The notes under the pieces are model-generated. The model was not told where the DNA came from, made no database searches, and worked only from the letters and a program-made list of their open reading frames with translations. Below are positions 1-7,733 of a stretch of 61,888 nucleotides of DNA, one piece after another; the first letter of the stretch is position 1, and every line of letters starts with the position of its first letter. Source of the stretch: an uncultured Clostridium sp. (GTDB lineage: Bacteria > Bacillota > Clostridia > TANB77 > CAG-508); assembly GCA_948467875.1 (NCBI GenBank), contig CAOKFZ010000001.1:1-61888 (forward strand). The letters run 5' to 3'. The position numbers and the translations under genes were made by a program.

Positions 1-35
1 GGCAAGGTGACGCTCTACCACTGAGCTATTCCCGC
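1..35 (-). tRNA. tRNA-Gly(GCC), truncated by window edge
   Basis: On the minus strand the sequence starts GCGGGAATAGCTCAGTGG, a typical tRNA-Gly acceptor and D arm, and runs to the anticodon GCC at the window edge. The 3' half lies outside the window. It reads GGC/GGU glycine codons, so it is not the isoacceptor (UCC) expected to read most of the GGA triplets at the CGGN shift sites described below. Confidence 0.85.
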
Positions 36-59
36 ATAATAAACAATTCCGCGCTGTAT

Positions 60-135
60 TGGTGGAAGCTATAGGGATCGAACCTATGACCCTCTGCTTG
101 TAAGGCAGATGCTCTCCCAGCTGAGCTAAGCGACC
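60..135 (-). tRNA. tRNA-Val(UAC)
   Basis: A 76-nt cloverleaf with an encoded CCA end, a T-loop GGTTCGATCCC, an anticodon stem TCTGC/GCAGA and a loop CTTACAA, giving anticodon UAC. The D, anticodon and T arms are canonical. The acceptor stem is odd: 5' GGTCGCT faces 3' AGCTTCC, which leaves apparent U-U and C-U mismatches at positions 3-70 and 4-69. The tRNA may be tolerated as it stands, edited, or contain sequence errors. Confidence 0.85.
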
Positions 136-249
136 GTGTCATCAACTGACAAGTATTATTTTACTCGATTTTTATTTTTTTGTCAATACTTTTTTTCAAA
201 TTTTTTCAATTTTTTTATAAAAGTAGCAAAGGGGCTAAAAAATTCTCCT

Positions 250-1098
250 TTATTTCACAATTACATCACGCTTGAGCAATTCATTTTTTACCATGCCTAG
301 CCCAATAAAACGATTTTCAGAATACACGCGATAAATTCCATCTGCCACATGATGTGTCAGCATTACGCCATTCAAAAATAGCTCCAATTTTCGCTCATTC
401 AACTCAATTTCCGGATTATTTTTGTACAAATCCTCCACTGAGATAATATCCTCTTCGCTTAAATTTTCCAACTTTACCGCATTTTCTAGCGAAAAATGGT
501 CAACTGCCACTCTCTGCAAATTTTTCATATAACCACATGTCCCCAATTTCTCCGCAATATCCTCACACAAAACACGAATATAAGTCCCTTTAGAACAAGA
601 AACCTCAAACACGATTTGCTTTTCTTGGACATTTATGTTTGCCAGTTTCATCTTGTAAATTTCAATGTCCCTCGCTGGAACCTCTATGCTTTCCCCCTCT
701 CTTGCATACTCATACAACTTTTTGCCATTCACTTTAATCGCAGAATACTGTGGCGGAATTTGTTTTTGCTTTCCTTCAAACATTTTCAAAATTTGCTCTA
801 CTTGCTTTTCTTCTAAATTTCCAACCTCACATGTCTGAATTACATTTCCTTCTTCATCTCCTGTATCCCTTTTTTGCCCCAACTGAAGAGTCGCAATATA
901 CGTTTTATCATGTTCCATCAAATATTGGGAAAGTTTTGTTGCCTCTCCCAGCAAAACCGGCAACACGCCTGTTGCCAAAGGATCCAAAGTTCCAATATGC
1001 CCCGCTTTTTTTACTTGCAAAATTCTTTTGACTTTTGACACAACATTCTGCGAAGTCCAACTTTTTTCCTTATCAATAATCACAATTCCAGCCTTCAT
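250..1098 (-). CDS. truB: tRNA pseudouridine(55) synthase TruB
   Basis: Converts U55 of the tRNA T-loop to pseudouridine in the cytoplasm. The 282 residues match the usual length. The N-terminal catalytic domain carries GTLDPLATGVLPV, with catalytic Asp39, followed by the KTY segment of the active site; the RNA-binding C-terminal part is present (KGTYIRVLCEDIA at about 170-180). The ATG lies one base after the tsaE stop codon, with the ribosome site inside the end of tsaE, so the two are translationally coupled. Six CGG trinucleotides occur on its coding strand and none is in frame. Confidence 0.95.
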   Translation of the reverse strand: MKAGIVIIDKEKSWTSQNVVSKVKRILQVKKAGHIGTLDPLATGVLPVLLGEATKLSQYLMEHDKTYIATLQLGQKRDTGDEEGNVIQTCEVGNLEEKQVEQILKMFEGKQKQIPPQYSAIKVNGKKLYEYAREGESIEVPARDIEIYKMKLANINVQEKQIVFEVSCSKGTYIRVLCEDIAEKLGTCGYMKNLQRVAVDHFSLENAVKLENLSEEDIISVEDLYKNNPEIELNERKLELFLNGVMLTHHVADGIYRVYSENRFIGLGMVKNELLKRDVIVK

Positions 1099-1099
1099 C

Positions 1100-1523
1100 T
1101 TATTCCTCTTCTATCCTCAAAACTCGTTTATTTTCATGTTCCAAATCCCTCGAAAAAATGATTTTGGTATATTTTTTCGGCAAAACTTCTTCAATCATTT
1201 CGCCCCATTCAATAATTGAAACACCTTTTTCAAAATATTCATCCCCACCAATTTGCAAAAATTCATCTGCCCCTTCTAAACGATAAACATCAAAATGATA
1301 AATTGGAAAATGTTTCGTTCGATATTCGTTTACAATTGTAAATGTAGGGCTAGAAATCTCATTTTGCAAACCAAAATACGTCAAAATTCCTTCTGTCAGT
1401 TTGGTTTTTCCCGAACCCAATTCGCCGAGACAACACAAGCACATCTCCTATTTTTAAATGTTTCGCAATCTCTTTGCCAAACGCAAGCGTCTCCTCCTCA
1501 GAATTCAATACAAACTCTTTCAT
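1100..1523 (-). CDS. tsaE: tRNA t6A biosynthesis ATPase TsaE, needs +1 shift at CGG
   Basis: ATPase subunit of the TsaBDE complex that makes N6-threonylcarbamoyladenosine at tRNA position 37. The gene is read as MKEFVLNSEEETLAF and onward to Ser32 in one frame, then hits CGG at 1425-1427. Skipping that C reads GGC as Gly33 and gives the Walker A motif GELGSGKTK, followed by SSPTFTIVNEY and YHFDVYRLE, all typical of TsaE. Without the shift the P-loop is lost. The restored length of about 140 residues is normal for the family. Coupled to truB downstream and immediately downstream of a pseudogene. Gene identity is certain; the decoding mechanism is inference. Confidence 0.9.
1424..1427 (-). other. 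CGGC +1 frameshift site in tsaE
   Basis: In-frame context is TTG TCT CGG CGA. Dropping the C gives TCT GGC GAA, Ser-Gly-Glu, which continues into the P-loop GELGSGKT. The restored Gly is the first glycine of the Walker A motif. Confidence 0.85.
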
Positions 1524-1525
1524 TT

Positions 1526-2060
1526 TTAACCTTCCTTCATTTTCTCAAACAATATTTCTTCCAACTCTTCAAAACTCGCATTATCCGCCAAAACAATATC
1601 AAAAGTCTTTTGATACAATTCTAAATTTCCTTCCATTTCTTGATTAAAAAAACCGACTGTTATCGTATTTTCCAATTTCTCTTTGGTAACCATGTTGATA
1701 TCTTCCACAATATCTCCTATCAATATTGCATACTTCCTCTGCTCAATTTGAGCATTTACCTCTTTTGAAAATGAAATTTGTTTTTTGCACTGCTTTTTCT
1801 ATCAAGTGACTATCCACCTTTTTCTCATGCAGCATTTTTATATATTCTTCAAATCTATTTTCTAATTTGATATTATGTTTATCGTGAATGGCATCATATC
1901 TTGGTTTAAAATCATCTCCTAACAAATCTGAATAGTACAAAACTCGCCAAGCACTGATGCTATCCCCTTTTGTTAAAGTTCTATCAAAATCCATTAAAAC
2001 ATAAAAATTGTCCTTTGTCAACTTAGCACGTTCTAACTTCTTGGTCTTTATATATTTCAT
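1526..2060 (-). pseudogene. Pyrimidine 5'-nucleotidase (UMPH-1 type), internal deletion
   Basis: The N-terminal part has the HAD motif DFDRTLTKGDSISAWRVLYY seen in cytosolic 5'-nucleotidase III-like proteins. The C-terminal part has YAILIGDIVEDINMV and FDIVLADNASFEELEEIL, matching the end of that family. About 100 residues between the cap region and motif IV are missing, and the two parts are in different frames with a stop at 1743. There is no CGG at the junction, so this is not one of the programmed-type shifts. Read as a real deletion pseudogene; an assembly collapse is the alternative. Confidence 0.65.
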
Positions 2061-2069
2061 TATTATCTC

Positions 2070-2918
2070 CTAAAAAATAAATTTTTCAATTGCTTTGGCA
2101 ACGCCATTTTCATTATTACTTGCTGTTACAAAATCTGCTTTTTCTTTCAAATAATCTTCTGCATTTTCCATGGCTATTTTCAAACCTGCACATTCAAACA
2201 TCGGCAAATCATTGCCACCATCGCCCATGACAATAATTTCTTCTTGCTTAATACCCAGGTAATCCGCCAAAATTTGAATCGCATTCTTTTTACTGCAACC
2301 TTTTTTCATAATATCAATATAGGTTGAGGAAAAAGTGTTTCCCTCTGATTTATACAAATAATGACAAATAACAGAAGGCTCGATATCTTCTAGCAAGTTT
2401 ACTTTTTGCAAAATTCTCTCTAATATAGCAGTATCAGCACCAATTAAGCACAATAAATTGATAACATTAGGATTATTTTCTATCACCTCTTCTATATTTT
2501 CTATTTTCGATTGTCCTTTATCCAAACTAATTCCTGCCTCTTGCAGCCCCTTGGCATTTCTGGCTTCTGTGATTGCTTTTTCGTCTGTATAAAGCATCAT
2601 ATAATCTGCCTTTTCTTCTACATAAATATCTCTAATTTTAAGCACCTCTTCATTGGTAAAGGCAACTTTATAAATCTGCTCTTTTGTTTTTGTGTTTTGG
2701 ATAATCGCTCCATTACACGCAATGATATAATTCGCAAAACAGTCCCCACACAACTTTCCTATCTCATTGGCATAACCTAAAGGTCTTCCTGTCGCAATTA
2801 CAGAAATAACGCCTTTTTCCTCATACGCCCTTTGGATTGCATGAATATTTTCCTCACTCACTTGCTTATAATCATTTAGCAATGTTCCATCTAAGTCCAA
2901 AACAATCATTTTATACAT
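2070..2918 (-). CDS. Cof-type HAD-superfamily phosphatase
   Basis: Cytosolic phosphatase of the Cof/YbiV class (HAD subfamily IIB), probably acting on sugar phosphates, flavin phosphates or similar small molecules; the substrate cannot be told from sequence. Motif I is DLDGTLLND (Asp8, Asp10), motif II lies in ISVIATGRP, and motif IV is MGDGGNDLPMF near residues 231-241. The 282 residues are a full-length protein. The start ATG at 2918 has a good AAGGAG ribosome site. It precedes the deleted nucleotidase pseudogene in the same direction. Confidence 0.85.
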   Translation of the reverse strand: MYKMIVLDLDGTLLNDYKQVSEENIHAIQRAYEEKGVISVIATGRPLGYANEIGKLCGDCFANYIIACNGAIIQNTKTKEQIYKVAFTNEEVLKIRDIYVEEKADYMMLYTDEKAITEARNAKGLQEAGISLDKGQSKIENIEEVIENNPNVINLLCLIGADTAILERILQKVNLLEDIEPSVICHYLYKSEGNTFSSTYIDIMKKGCSKKNAIQILADYLGIKQEEIIVMGDGGNDLPMFECAGLKIAMENAEDYLKEKADFVTASNNENGVAKAIEKFIF

Positions 2919-3088
2919 AACAATTTCTCCTTATTTCGTTCTGCCAATCATTTTATCATATACTGTTTCATTTGTCTAGTAGCATTGTTTCGTGATTATT
3001 GTTATATAATTTTGATATTTTGCGACTTTTTTGATTGACAAAAGTATCTAATATAAAGAGCGATAAAAATAAAAAAGGATGGTAAAAT

Positions 3089-3784
3089 ATGATAGAAATA
3101 GTATTAGTAAAAGAAAACACATCAAATTGTATTGAATTAATCAATAAAATTAATTCTTTAAATTCCAATAGCAGATTATATCAAATTGTAGAAAATAAAA
3201 TGAATATTCAAAATATCCTTTTGACACACACTATTGACATCATTATTATTGATTATAATCTATTTAAAGAGTTTACGATTATTGAATTTATGAAGATTAT
3301 CGAAAAAATAAAATTTACAATTATATTAGATAATACGATTACAACTTCTGAAACATATGATAATAAATACATCTTTTCAAATGACAATGATTTATTAGAA
3401 AACCTAACTCATATTATAAATAATTTTAATAAAAACACTATAAACTCCGAAGAATCCCTCCTAAAAAACAGAATTCGAAATGAGTTAAAATACTTAGGAT
3501 ATAATATGTCATATTGTGGAAGTTTATATTTAGTTGATGTTATTTATTACATGCACACAAAATATAGTTCTTTTGACAAAAATTATATCAAAAACATCTA
3601 CCCAACTTTAGCAGAAAAATATCATAAAACACCTAATAATATAAAATGTAATATTACAAGAGCAACCAGTATCATGTTTTGTGAATGCGAAGAGAAAAAA
3701 GTAATAAACTATTTGGGAACTTGTGATTTTCCTAAAACAGGTTCCAAAATCATTATAAAAACTATTTTAAATAAATTAAAATAA
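3089..3784 (+). CDS. Spo0A C-terminal-like DNA-binding regulator with degenerate receiver
   Basis: Residues from about 118 on resemble the Spo0A effector domain. A helix leading into a GYNMSYCGSLYLVDVI segment (compare Spo0A HIKGYLYLREAI) is followed by IYPTLAEKYHKTPNNIK (compare LYPKLAKKYNTTPSRVE) and a final PKTGSKIIIKTI (compare KPTNSEFIA). Residues 1-110 look like a worn receiver domain with a beta-strand IDIIIIDYNLF. The acidic pocket and conserved Lys are not clear, so phosphorylation is doubtful. Plus-strand and very AT-rich, with AAGGATGG as ribosome site. It is not the main Spo0A; probably an orphan regulator binding 0A-box-like sites. Confidence 0.65.
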   Translation: MIEIVLVKENTSNCIELINKINSLNSNSRLYQIVENKMNIQNILLTHTIDIIIIDYNLFKEFTIIEFMKIIEKIKFTIILDNTITTSETYDNKYIFSNDNDLLENLTHIINNFNKNTINSEESLLKNRIRNELKYLGYNMSYCGSLYLVDVIYYMHTKYSSFDKNYIKNIYPTLAEKYHKTPNNIKCNITRATSIMFCECEEKKVINYLGTCDFPKTGSKIIIKTILNKLK

Positions 3785-3848
3785 TTTTTACCTTTACTTA
3801 CCTTTTCTTGACTTTTACATCTCTTGATATTAGAATTTACTTAATATT

Positions 3849-3913
3849 GTTGCTAACACAGAACAATATTAGTCGATTAAACATAAAGAATTTTATAAAA
3901 AATCGACTAATTA
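3849..3913. repeat. Nested inverted repeats upstream of secreted-protein gene
   Basis: Two perfect arm pairs follow each other: AATATTGTT/AACAATATT around 3844-3871 and AGTCGATT/AATCGACT around 3871-3909. They sit between the Spo0A-like gene and the secreted-protein gene, just upstream of the latter's ribosome site. There is no T-run, so this is more likely an operator or a leader structure than a terminator. Confidence 0.5.
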
Positions 3914-3950
3914 TAGGAAAATGGTTGCTATTAATATGGAGGAAAATACA

Positions 3951-4424
3951 ATGAAAATTTTTAGACAGCTTGGCACTTTATTATTAGCAGTTTTGTTAAC
4001 GATTAGCACTATTAACACGCCTGTTTTCGCAGCAGAAACAAAGCAAGTGATTTATGATTATGAATTTGCTATTACGCCTGATATGGTTGGAGAAGATGGG
4101 GCAGTAATCGTTCCACTTTCTGCAGCTATTGACCAAAGTTTTACTATGACATCAAGCCATACTGGAAGTACTCGGCAATATGTGGGAAACCACTTAGCTT
4201 ATGGTGCACAAATTTCTGGTGCCCCTGGTAATATACTTGCCTTACAGTTCTTCCACTCCTCTGGCACAAAAGTAGCTGAGGAACAGTTTTGGTGTAATGG
4301 CGAATATCATTCAGGATACATTCCAATTGTATCTGGTAACTCGTATTATATTAAATATCTTTTAGCATACGGTACACCAACCCCTATAACAGTGCACATG
4401 TATCTTAAGGGTGTTTATCTGTAA
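3951..4424 (+). CDS. Small secreted protein of unknown function
   Basis: The start is set at ATG 3951 because GGAGG lies ahead of it and the translation then begins with a clear signal peptide, MKIFRQLGTLLLAVLLTIST, with likely cleavage after VFA near residue 27. The mature part of about 130 residues is rich in Ser, Gly, Tyr and beta-strand-like segments; I do not recognise a domain. The base composition is less AT-rich than its neighbours, which suggests acquisition. It contains an in-frame CGG at 4173-4175 (ACT CGG CAA). A +1 shift there would stop after eight residues, so here CGG seems to be read as a sense codon. Confidence 0.65.
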   Translation: MKIFRQLGTLLLAVLLTISTINTPVFAAETKQVIYDYEFAITPDMVGEDGAVIVPLSAAIDQSFTMTSSHTGSTRQYVGNHLAYGAQISGAPGNILALQFFHSSGTKVAEEQFWCNGEYHSGYIPIVSGNSYYIKYLLAYGTPTPITVHMYLKGVYL

Positions 4425-4456
4425 GTTTCTATAAACTAAAACCATTTTCCTATAAG

Positions 4457-4487
4457 AAAAAGCATAGCAATCTATGCTCTTTTTTAT
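4457..4487. terminator. Bidirectional terminator
   Basis: Hairpin AGCATAG-CAAT-CTATGCT with A-run before and T-run after, lying between the convergent secreted-protein and anti-sigma genes. Confidence 0.8.
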
Positions 4488-4488
4488 T

Positions 4489-5520
4489 TTAATCTTCTTC
4501 TAATTCAAGATTAAGTATTAACTTCTCATTCACTGGCACTTTTAAGTATAATCGCTCTATATTTTTACTATATTTACTCAACTCAAATTCTAAATAGCAT
4601 TCAGATTTATTTTCAAAATTAGGATCCTCTATATCATTCCATGTCCCAGTTGGCAATAAAACAAATCGATTATCAGCATCTTTGAGATTTGCAGGATTTT
4701 CAAAAAGAAATTTGCTACCGCCATGTTTCGCATCCATTTGAAGATAAACTTTCAAAGTTGTTTCAGATAAAGTAATTTCACTCTTTAAAATATGTTCTGT
4801 ATTTATAATTTTGTACACCTTCTTTTCTCTTTGATTAAATTTATGATCCAATGTCACTTGCAAATTCCAATTTCCCTCAATGAATTTTTCATTATTTATT
4901 TTGATACGATTTATTGTAATCAATAATTTTTCTGATTTTGGAAAATAATCTGATTTATATAATACAGAATTTCTAAAAAGTCCTTCTGCTACTTTTACTG
5001 AATTATATTGGTCTTTGCTAGTAATCACTTCTCTGACAATAAAAGGTTTCTCAACCATTGGATTTTCACTATCATACTGATACAATAAATGATTTTCATC
5101 ATCCTCAATTCTATATTGATCCAATTCTATACTATTAATTTCTTGATTAAAATTATATAAATAAGATATATCTAAGACCGAATCATTCATTATCATATTT
5201 TCCACTTTGATGCCTACTCCATTACAATATACAAAATCCTCCTCTAGGCTTTGTACATATCCATGCTCAACAGCTTTGTCAATCGACTTTGTAGAATTGG
5301 TAAAAAACGATGCTATCACTCGAGCAAAATCTTTGGCAAAAACAACTGAACTCATAACTACAACACATCCACATGTAGCCACCAACATTTTTAAAAGTTT
5401 TCTATTCATTGTCGCTTCTTTTCTATTTTTTAAAGTATTTCTAACCATGTATTGATATCCGCTAGGAAGTTCAATGCTTTCATTAAACAATTCTTCTAAT
5501 TCTCTTTCAAAATTATCCAT
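4489..5520 (-). CDS. Anti-sigma-like membrane protein (DUF4179 type)
   Basis: 343 residues. A cytoplasmic N-terminus of about 43 residues containing ELEELFNESIELPSGYQ is followed by one membrane segment (LLKMLVATCGCVVVMSSVVF, about 42-62) and a long extracytoplasmic part rich in beta strands. This matches the layout of DUF4179 proteins encoded with extracytoplasmic-function sigma factors. It overlaps the end of the sigma gene by 8 bases, so the two are coupled. Most likely it holds the sigma factor at the membrane and senses an envelope signal. The family assignment is from architecture and context. Confidence 0.7.
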   Translation of the reverse strand: MDNFERELEELFNESIELPSGYQYMVRNTLKNRKEATMNRKLLKMLVATCGCVVVMSSVVFAKDFARVIASFFTNSTKSIDKAVEHGYVQSLEEDFVYCNGVGIKVENMIMNDSVLDISYLYNFNQEINSIELDQYRIEDDENHLLYQYDSENPMVEKPFIVREVITSKDQYNSVKVAEGLFRNSVLYKSDYFPKSEKLLITINRIKINNEKFIEGNWNLQVTLDHKFNQREKKVYKIINTEHILKSEITLSETTLKVYLQMDAKHGGSKFLFENPANLKDADNRFVLLPTGTWNDIEDPNFENKSECYLEFELSKYSKNIERLYLKVPVNEKLILNLELEED

Positions 5521-6040
5521 TATAAATTCCTCCTTGAAATTCTATTCTGAGCTTATTTTTCGCTCTTAAAATTCTATTTTTGATCGTACTTTCTGGTTCT
5601 TTTAGAATTTTAGAAATTTCTTTTGTCGTAAACTTTTCAACATAATATAAAGTTAATGTTATTCTTTCATTATAATTTAATTTTTTTATCATGAAAAAGA
5701 AATCCATTTTATCATTCGATTCTTCTATACTACTATAACTCTCATCGTAAATTAAATTTTCATCATATTCAAGTGCCCTATTCTTTTTCCTTTTATTATA
5801 CACTTTATTACAATTATTAATTAAAATCTTAATAAGCCAAGTTTTAAAAAAACGCGGCTCTTTTACTTTTTTAATTGATTTAAAAGTTTGAATAATCGTT
5901 TCCTGAACCGCTTCATTAATATCATCTTCACATTCCAATCGCGTTCTAGCCACTTTATACAATTCATTTTCCATAGAAATAATAATCTGCGTAAAAGCAT
6001 CTTCATCTCCCTCTTGTGCTCTTTTTATCAATTTCTCCAT
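5513..6040 (-). CDS. ECF-type RNA polymerase sigma factor
   Basis: 175 residues with sigma region 2 (about 8-85, ending FKTWLIKILINNCNKVYNKR) and region 4 (about 118-168, with NYNERITLTLYYVEKFTTKEI and a helix-turn-helix EPESTIKNRILRAKNKL). This is the usual two-domain group IV (SigV-like) layout. The ATG at 6040 has GAAAGGAGGG upstream. The cognate anti-sigma gene overlaps its 3' end. By analogy with such pairs it probably regulates its own operon and envelope stress genes. Confidence 0.88.
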   Translation of the reverse strand: MEKLIKRAQEGDEDAFTQIIISMENELYKVARTRLECEDDINEAVQETIIQTFKSIKKVKEPRFFKTWLIKILINNCNKVYNKRKKNRALEYDENLIYDESYSSIEESNDKMDFFFMIKKLNYNERITLTLYYVEKFTTKEISKILKEPESTIKNRILRAKNKLRIEFQGGIYNG

Positions 6041-6131
6041 TTCTGCCCTCCTTTCATTTACTCTACAATTTATCTATCTATTAGATATAATAAATTCGTT
6101 TTCTAGTCTCAATTTTTTAAATAAATTTTAT

Positions 6132-6162
6132 CAAAAAAGAAATGCTATTAAAAGCATTTCGA
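6132..6162 (-). terminator. Terminator after rlmD
   Basis: On the minus strand a GAAATGCT-TTTAAT-AGCATTTC hairpin is followed by TTTTTTG, just past the rlmD stop codon. Confidence 0.75.
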
Positions 6163-6183
6163 TATTTTTTTGCTATTTTATTT

Positions 6184-7545
6184 TTAAGCGTTCCCTTTCA
6201 AATTTAGCACTGCCACACATTCAACATGTGCCGTCCATGGAAACATATCACAAATCGCCAATTTTTTTATTTCATATTGGTCTTCTAAAACCTTCAAATC
6301 TCTTCCCAAAGTCGCTGGATTACAACTCACATACACAATTCTCTTTGGCTCCATTTTCAGCAAAGTCTCAAGCGTCGTTCTATCACAACCTTTACGTGGT
6401 GGGTCCACAAAAACCACATCTGGATTCACATTTCTTTTTTGCATAAACTCTGGCAAAGTCTTTTCCACATCGCCCACAAAAAACTCACTATTTTCAATCT
6501 GATTTAATTTCGCATTTTCGTTCGCATCCGAAATCGCCTCTGGAATCGTCTCCATGCCAAACAACTGCTTCACCTTATCTGCCGCACAAATGCCGATTGT
6601 TCCAATCCCACAATACAAATCAAAAATCGTCTCATTTCCTGTAAGAGCCGCATACTCAACCGCCTTTGCATACAACTTTTCTGTTTGAGTTGGGTTAACC
6701 TGATAAAACGACAGATTTGAAATCTTAAATTTTTTTCCTAATAAAATATCCGTGATATAGCCATTTCCAAAAATAATCTCATTTTTCGTACCCAAAATCA
6801 CATTCGTATTTTTATTATTCAAATTTTTCACAATAGTTTTCACTTCTGGATACTGGCTTGTCAAAAAAGCAACCAGTTCTTTTTCTTTTGGCATTTTGAA
6901 ATCATTTACCACCAACGTTACCATTGCCTCATTCGTCTTAACCCCCACTCGAACCACAATATGCCTCAAAATTCCAGTTTGATTTTTCTCGTCATAGCCC
7001 GAAATTTTATGTTCTTTCGCAAAAACAAAAATATCATTTGCAATTTTTTGCGCCAATTCATTTTGAATTTGACAATGCTTGGTTGGAATAATTTTGTGGC
7101 TCCTTTTCGCAAAAACGCCCATGGTCAACTCGCCATTTTCAGATACCCCCAGGGGGTATTGCAATTTATTGCGATAATAAAAAGGTTTTTCCATTGGAAG
7201 ACTTTCGTCCACCAAAATTTCTCTTCCCAAAGCCTTTTTCAAAGTATTTTCCACCGAACTTTTCTTCATTTGAATGGTATAGTCATAATCCATATGCCTT
7301 AGGCTACAACCGCCACACTGGCTATCTGTAATGCAATCTGTAAGCCTTCTATGTTCTGATTTTTCCAAAATCTCCAACACTTTCGCATACGCAATTTTTG
7401 TTGTCACTTTCAAAATTTTGATTTTCACTTTTTCACCTTTTATGGCTCCTGGCACAAAAACAGTTTGTCCAGCAATCTTGGCAATTCCTTCGCCCTCAAA
7501 ACCATGATCCACAATCTCTACCACATATTCTTCGTTTTTTTTCAT
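6184..7545 (-). CDS. rlmD: 23S rRNA (uracil-C5)-methyltransferase, RlmD/RumA family
   Basis: 453 residues. An N-terminal TRAM domain (about 1-60) is followed by Fe-S ligands Cys71, Cys77, Cys80 in DCITDSQCGGC and a later Cys in KHCQI. The SAM-binding motif is DLYCGIGTIGI, then VFVDPPRKGCD, with the catalytic Cys in YVSCNPATLGRDL near the C-terminus. It methylates uridines in 23S rRNA; Firmicutes members are often RlmCD-like dual-site enzymes, so the exact target is not certain. An ATACCCCC-type palindrome lies inside the gene (7143-7159), encoding YPLGV. It has a dozen out-of-frame CGG trinucleotides and no in-frame CGG. Confidence 0.92.
   Translation of the reverse strand: MKKNEEYVVEIVDHGFEGEGIAKIAGQTVFVPGAIKGEKVKIKILKVTTKIAYAKVLEILEKSEHRRLTDCITDSQCGGCSLRHMDYDYTIQMKKSSVENTLKKALGREILVDESLPMEKPFYYRNKLQYPLGVSENGELTMGVFAKRSHKIIPTKHCQIQNELAQKIANDIFVFAKEHKISGYDEKNQTGILRHIVVRVGVKTNEAMVTLVVNDFKMPKEKELVAFLTSQYPEVKTIVKNLNNKNTNVILGTKNEIIFGNGYITDILLGKKFKISNLSFYQVNPTQTEKLYAKAVEYAALTGNETIFDLYCGIGTIGICAADKVKQLFGMETIPEAISDANENAKLNQIENSEFFVGDVEKTLPEFMQKRNVNPDVVFVDPPRKGCDRTTLETLLKMEPKRIVYVSCNPATLGRDLKVLEDQYEIKKLAICDMFPWTAHVECVAVLNLKGNA
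7143..7159. repeat. ATACCCCC-A-GGGGGTAT palindrome, copy 1 (inside rlmD)
   Basis: Perfect 8-bp arms around one base. It belongs to a family of seven copies between 7.1 and 18.9 kb; this copy is inside the coding sequence. Confidence 0.7.
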
Positions 7546-7563
7546 TTTACTCCTCTTTTATCA

Positions 7564-7586
7564 ATACCCCCACCCGGTATGGGTAT
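7564..7586. repeat. ATACCCCC/GGTAT palindrome, copy 2
   Basis: ATACCCCCACCCGGTATGGGTAT, 19 bases upstream of the rlmD start codon. It has one left half-site and two overlapping right half-sites, a layout reminiscent of CsoR-family operators. Confidence 0.65.
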
Positions 7587-7626
7587 CCACTTTTTATTCC
7601 TCATATTCTACATAACTTTCCATCTG

Positions 7627-7653
7627 ATGCAGTTAGTAAGAATTCCTTACTAA
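7627..7653. repeat. 27-nt inverted repeat around GAATTC
   Basis: CAGTTAGTAAG-AATTC-CTTACTAACTG forms perfect 11-bp arms between the HD-PPase stop and the rlmD promoter region. It has no T-run. It could serve as an operator or an RNA stability hairpin. Confidence 0.55.
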
Positions 7654-7733
7654 CTGATTTTTCTTCTAGTTCGTTATCCTCATAAATATTTTTTAAATGA
7701 ATAAATCTGTACCACTCATTTTATTCCTTCTTC

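Noticed and set aside
1723..1743. UMPH-1 nucleotidase break as an eleventh CGG site
   Set aside because: The frame change has the same sense, but there is no CGG at the junction and about 100 residues are missing.
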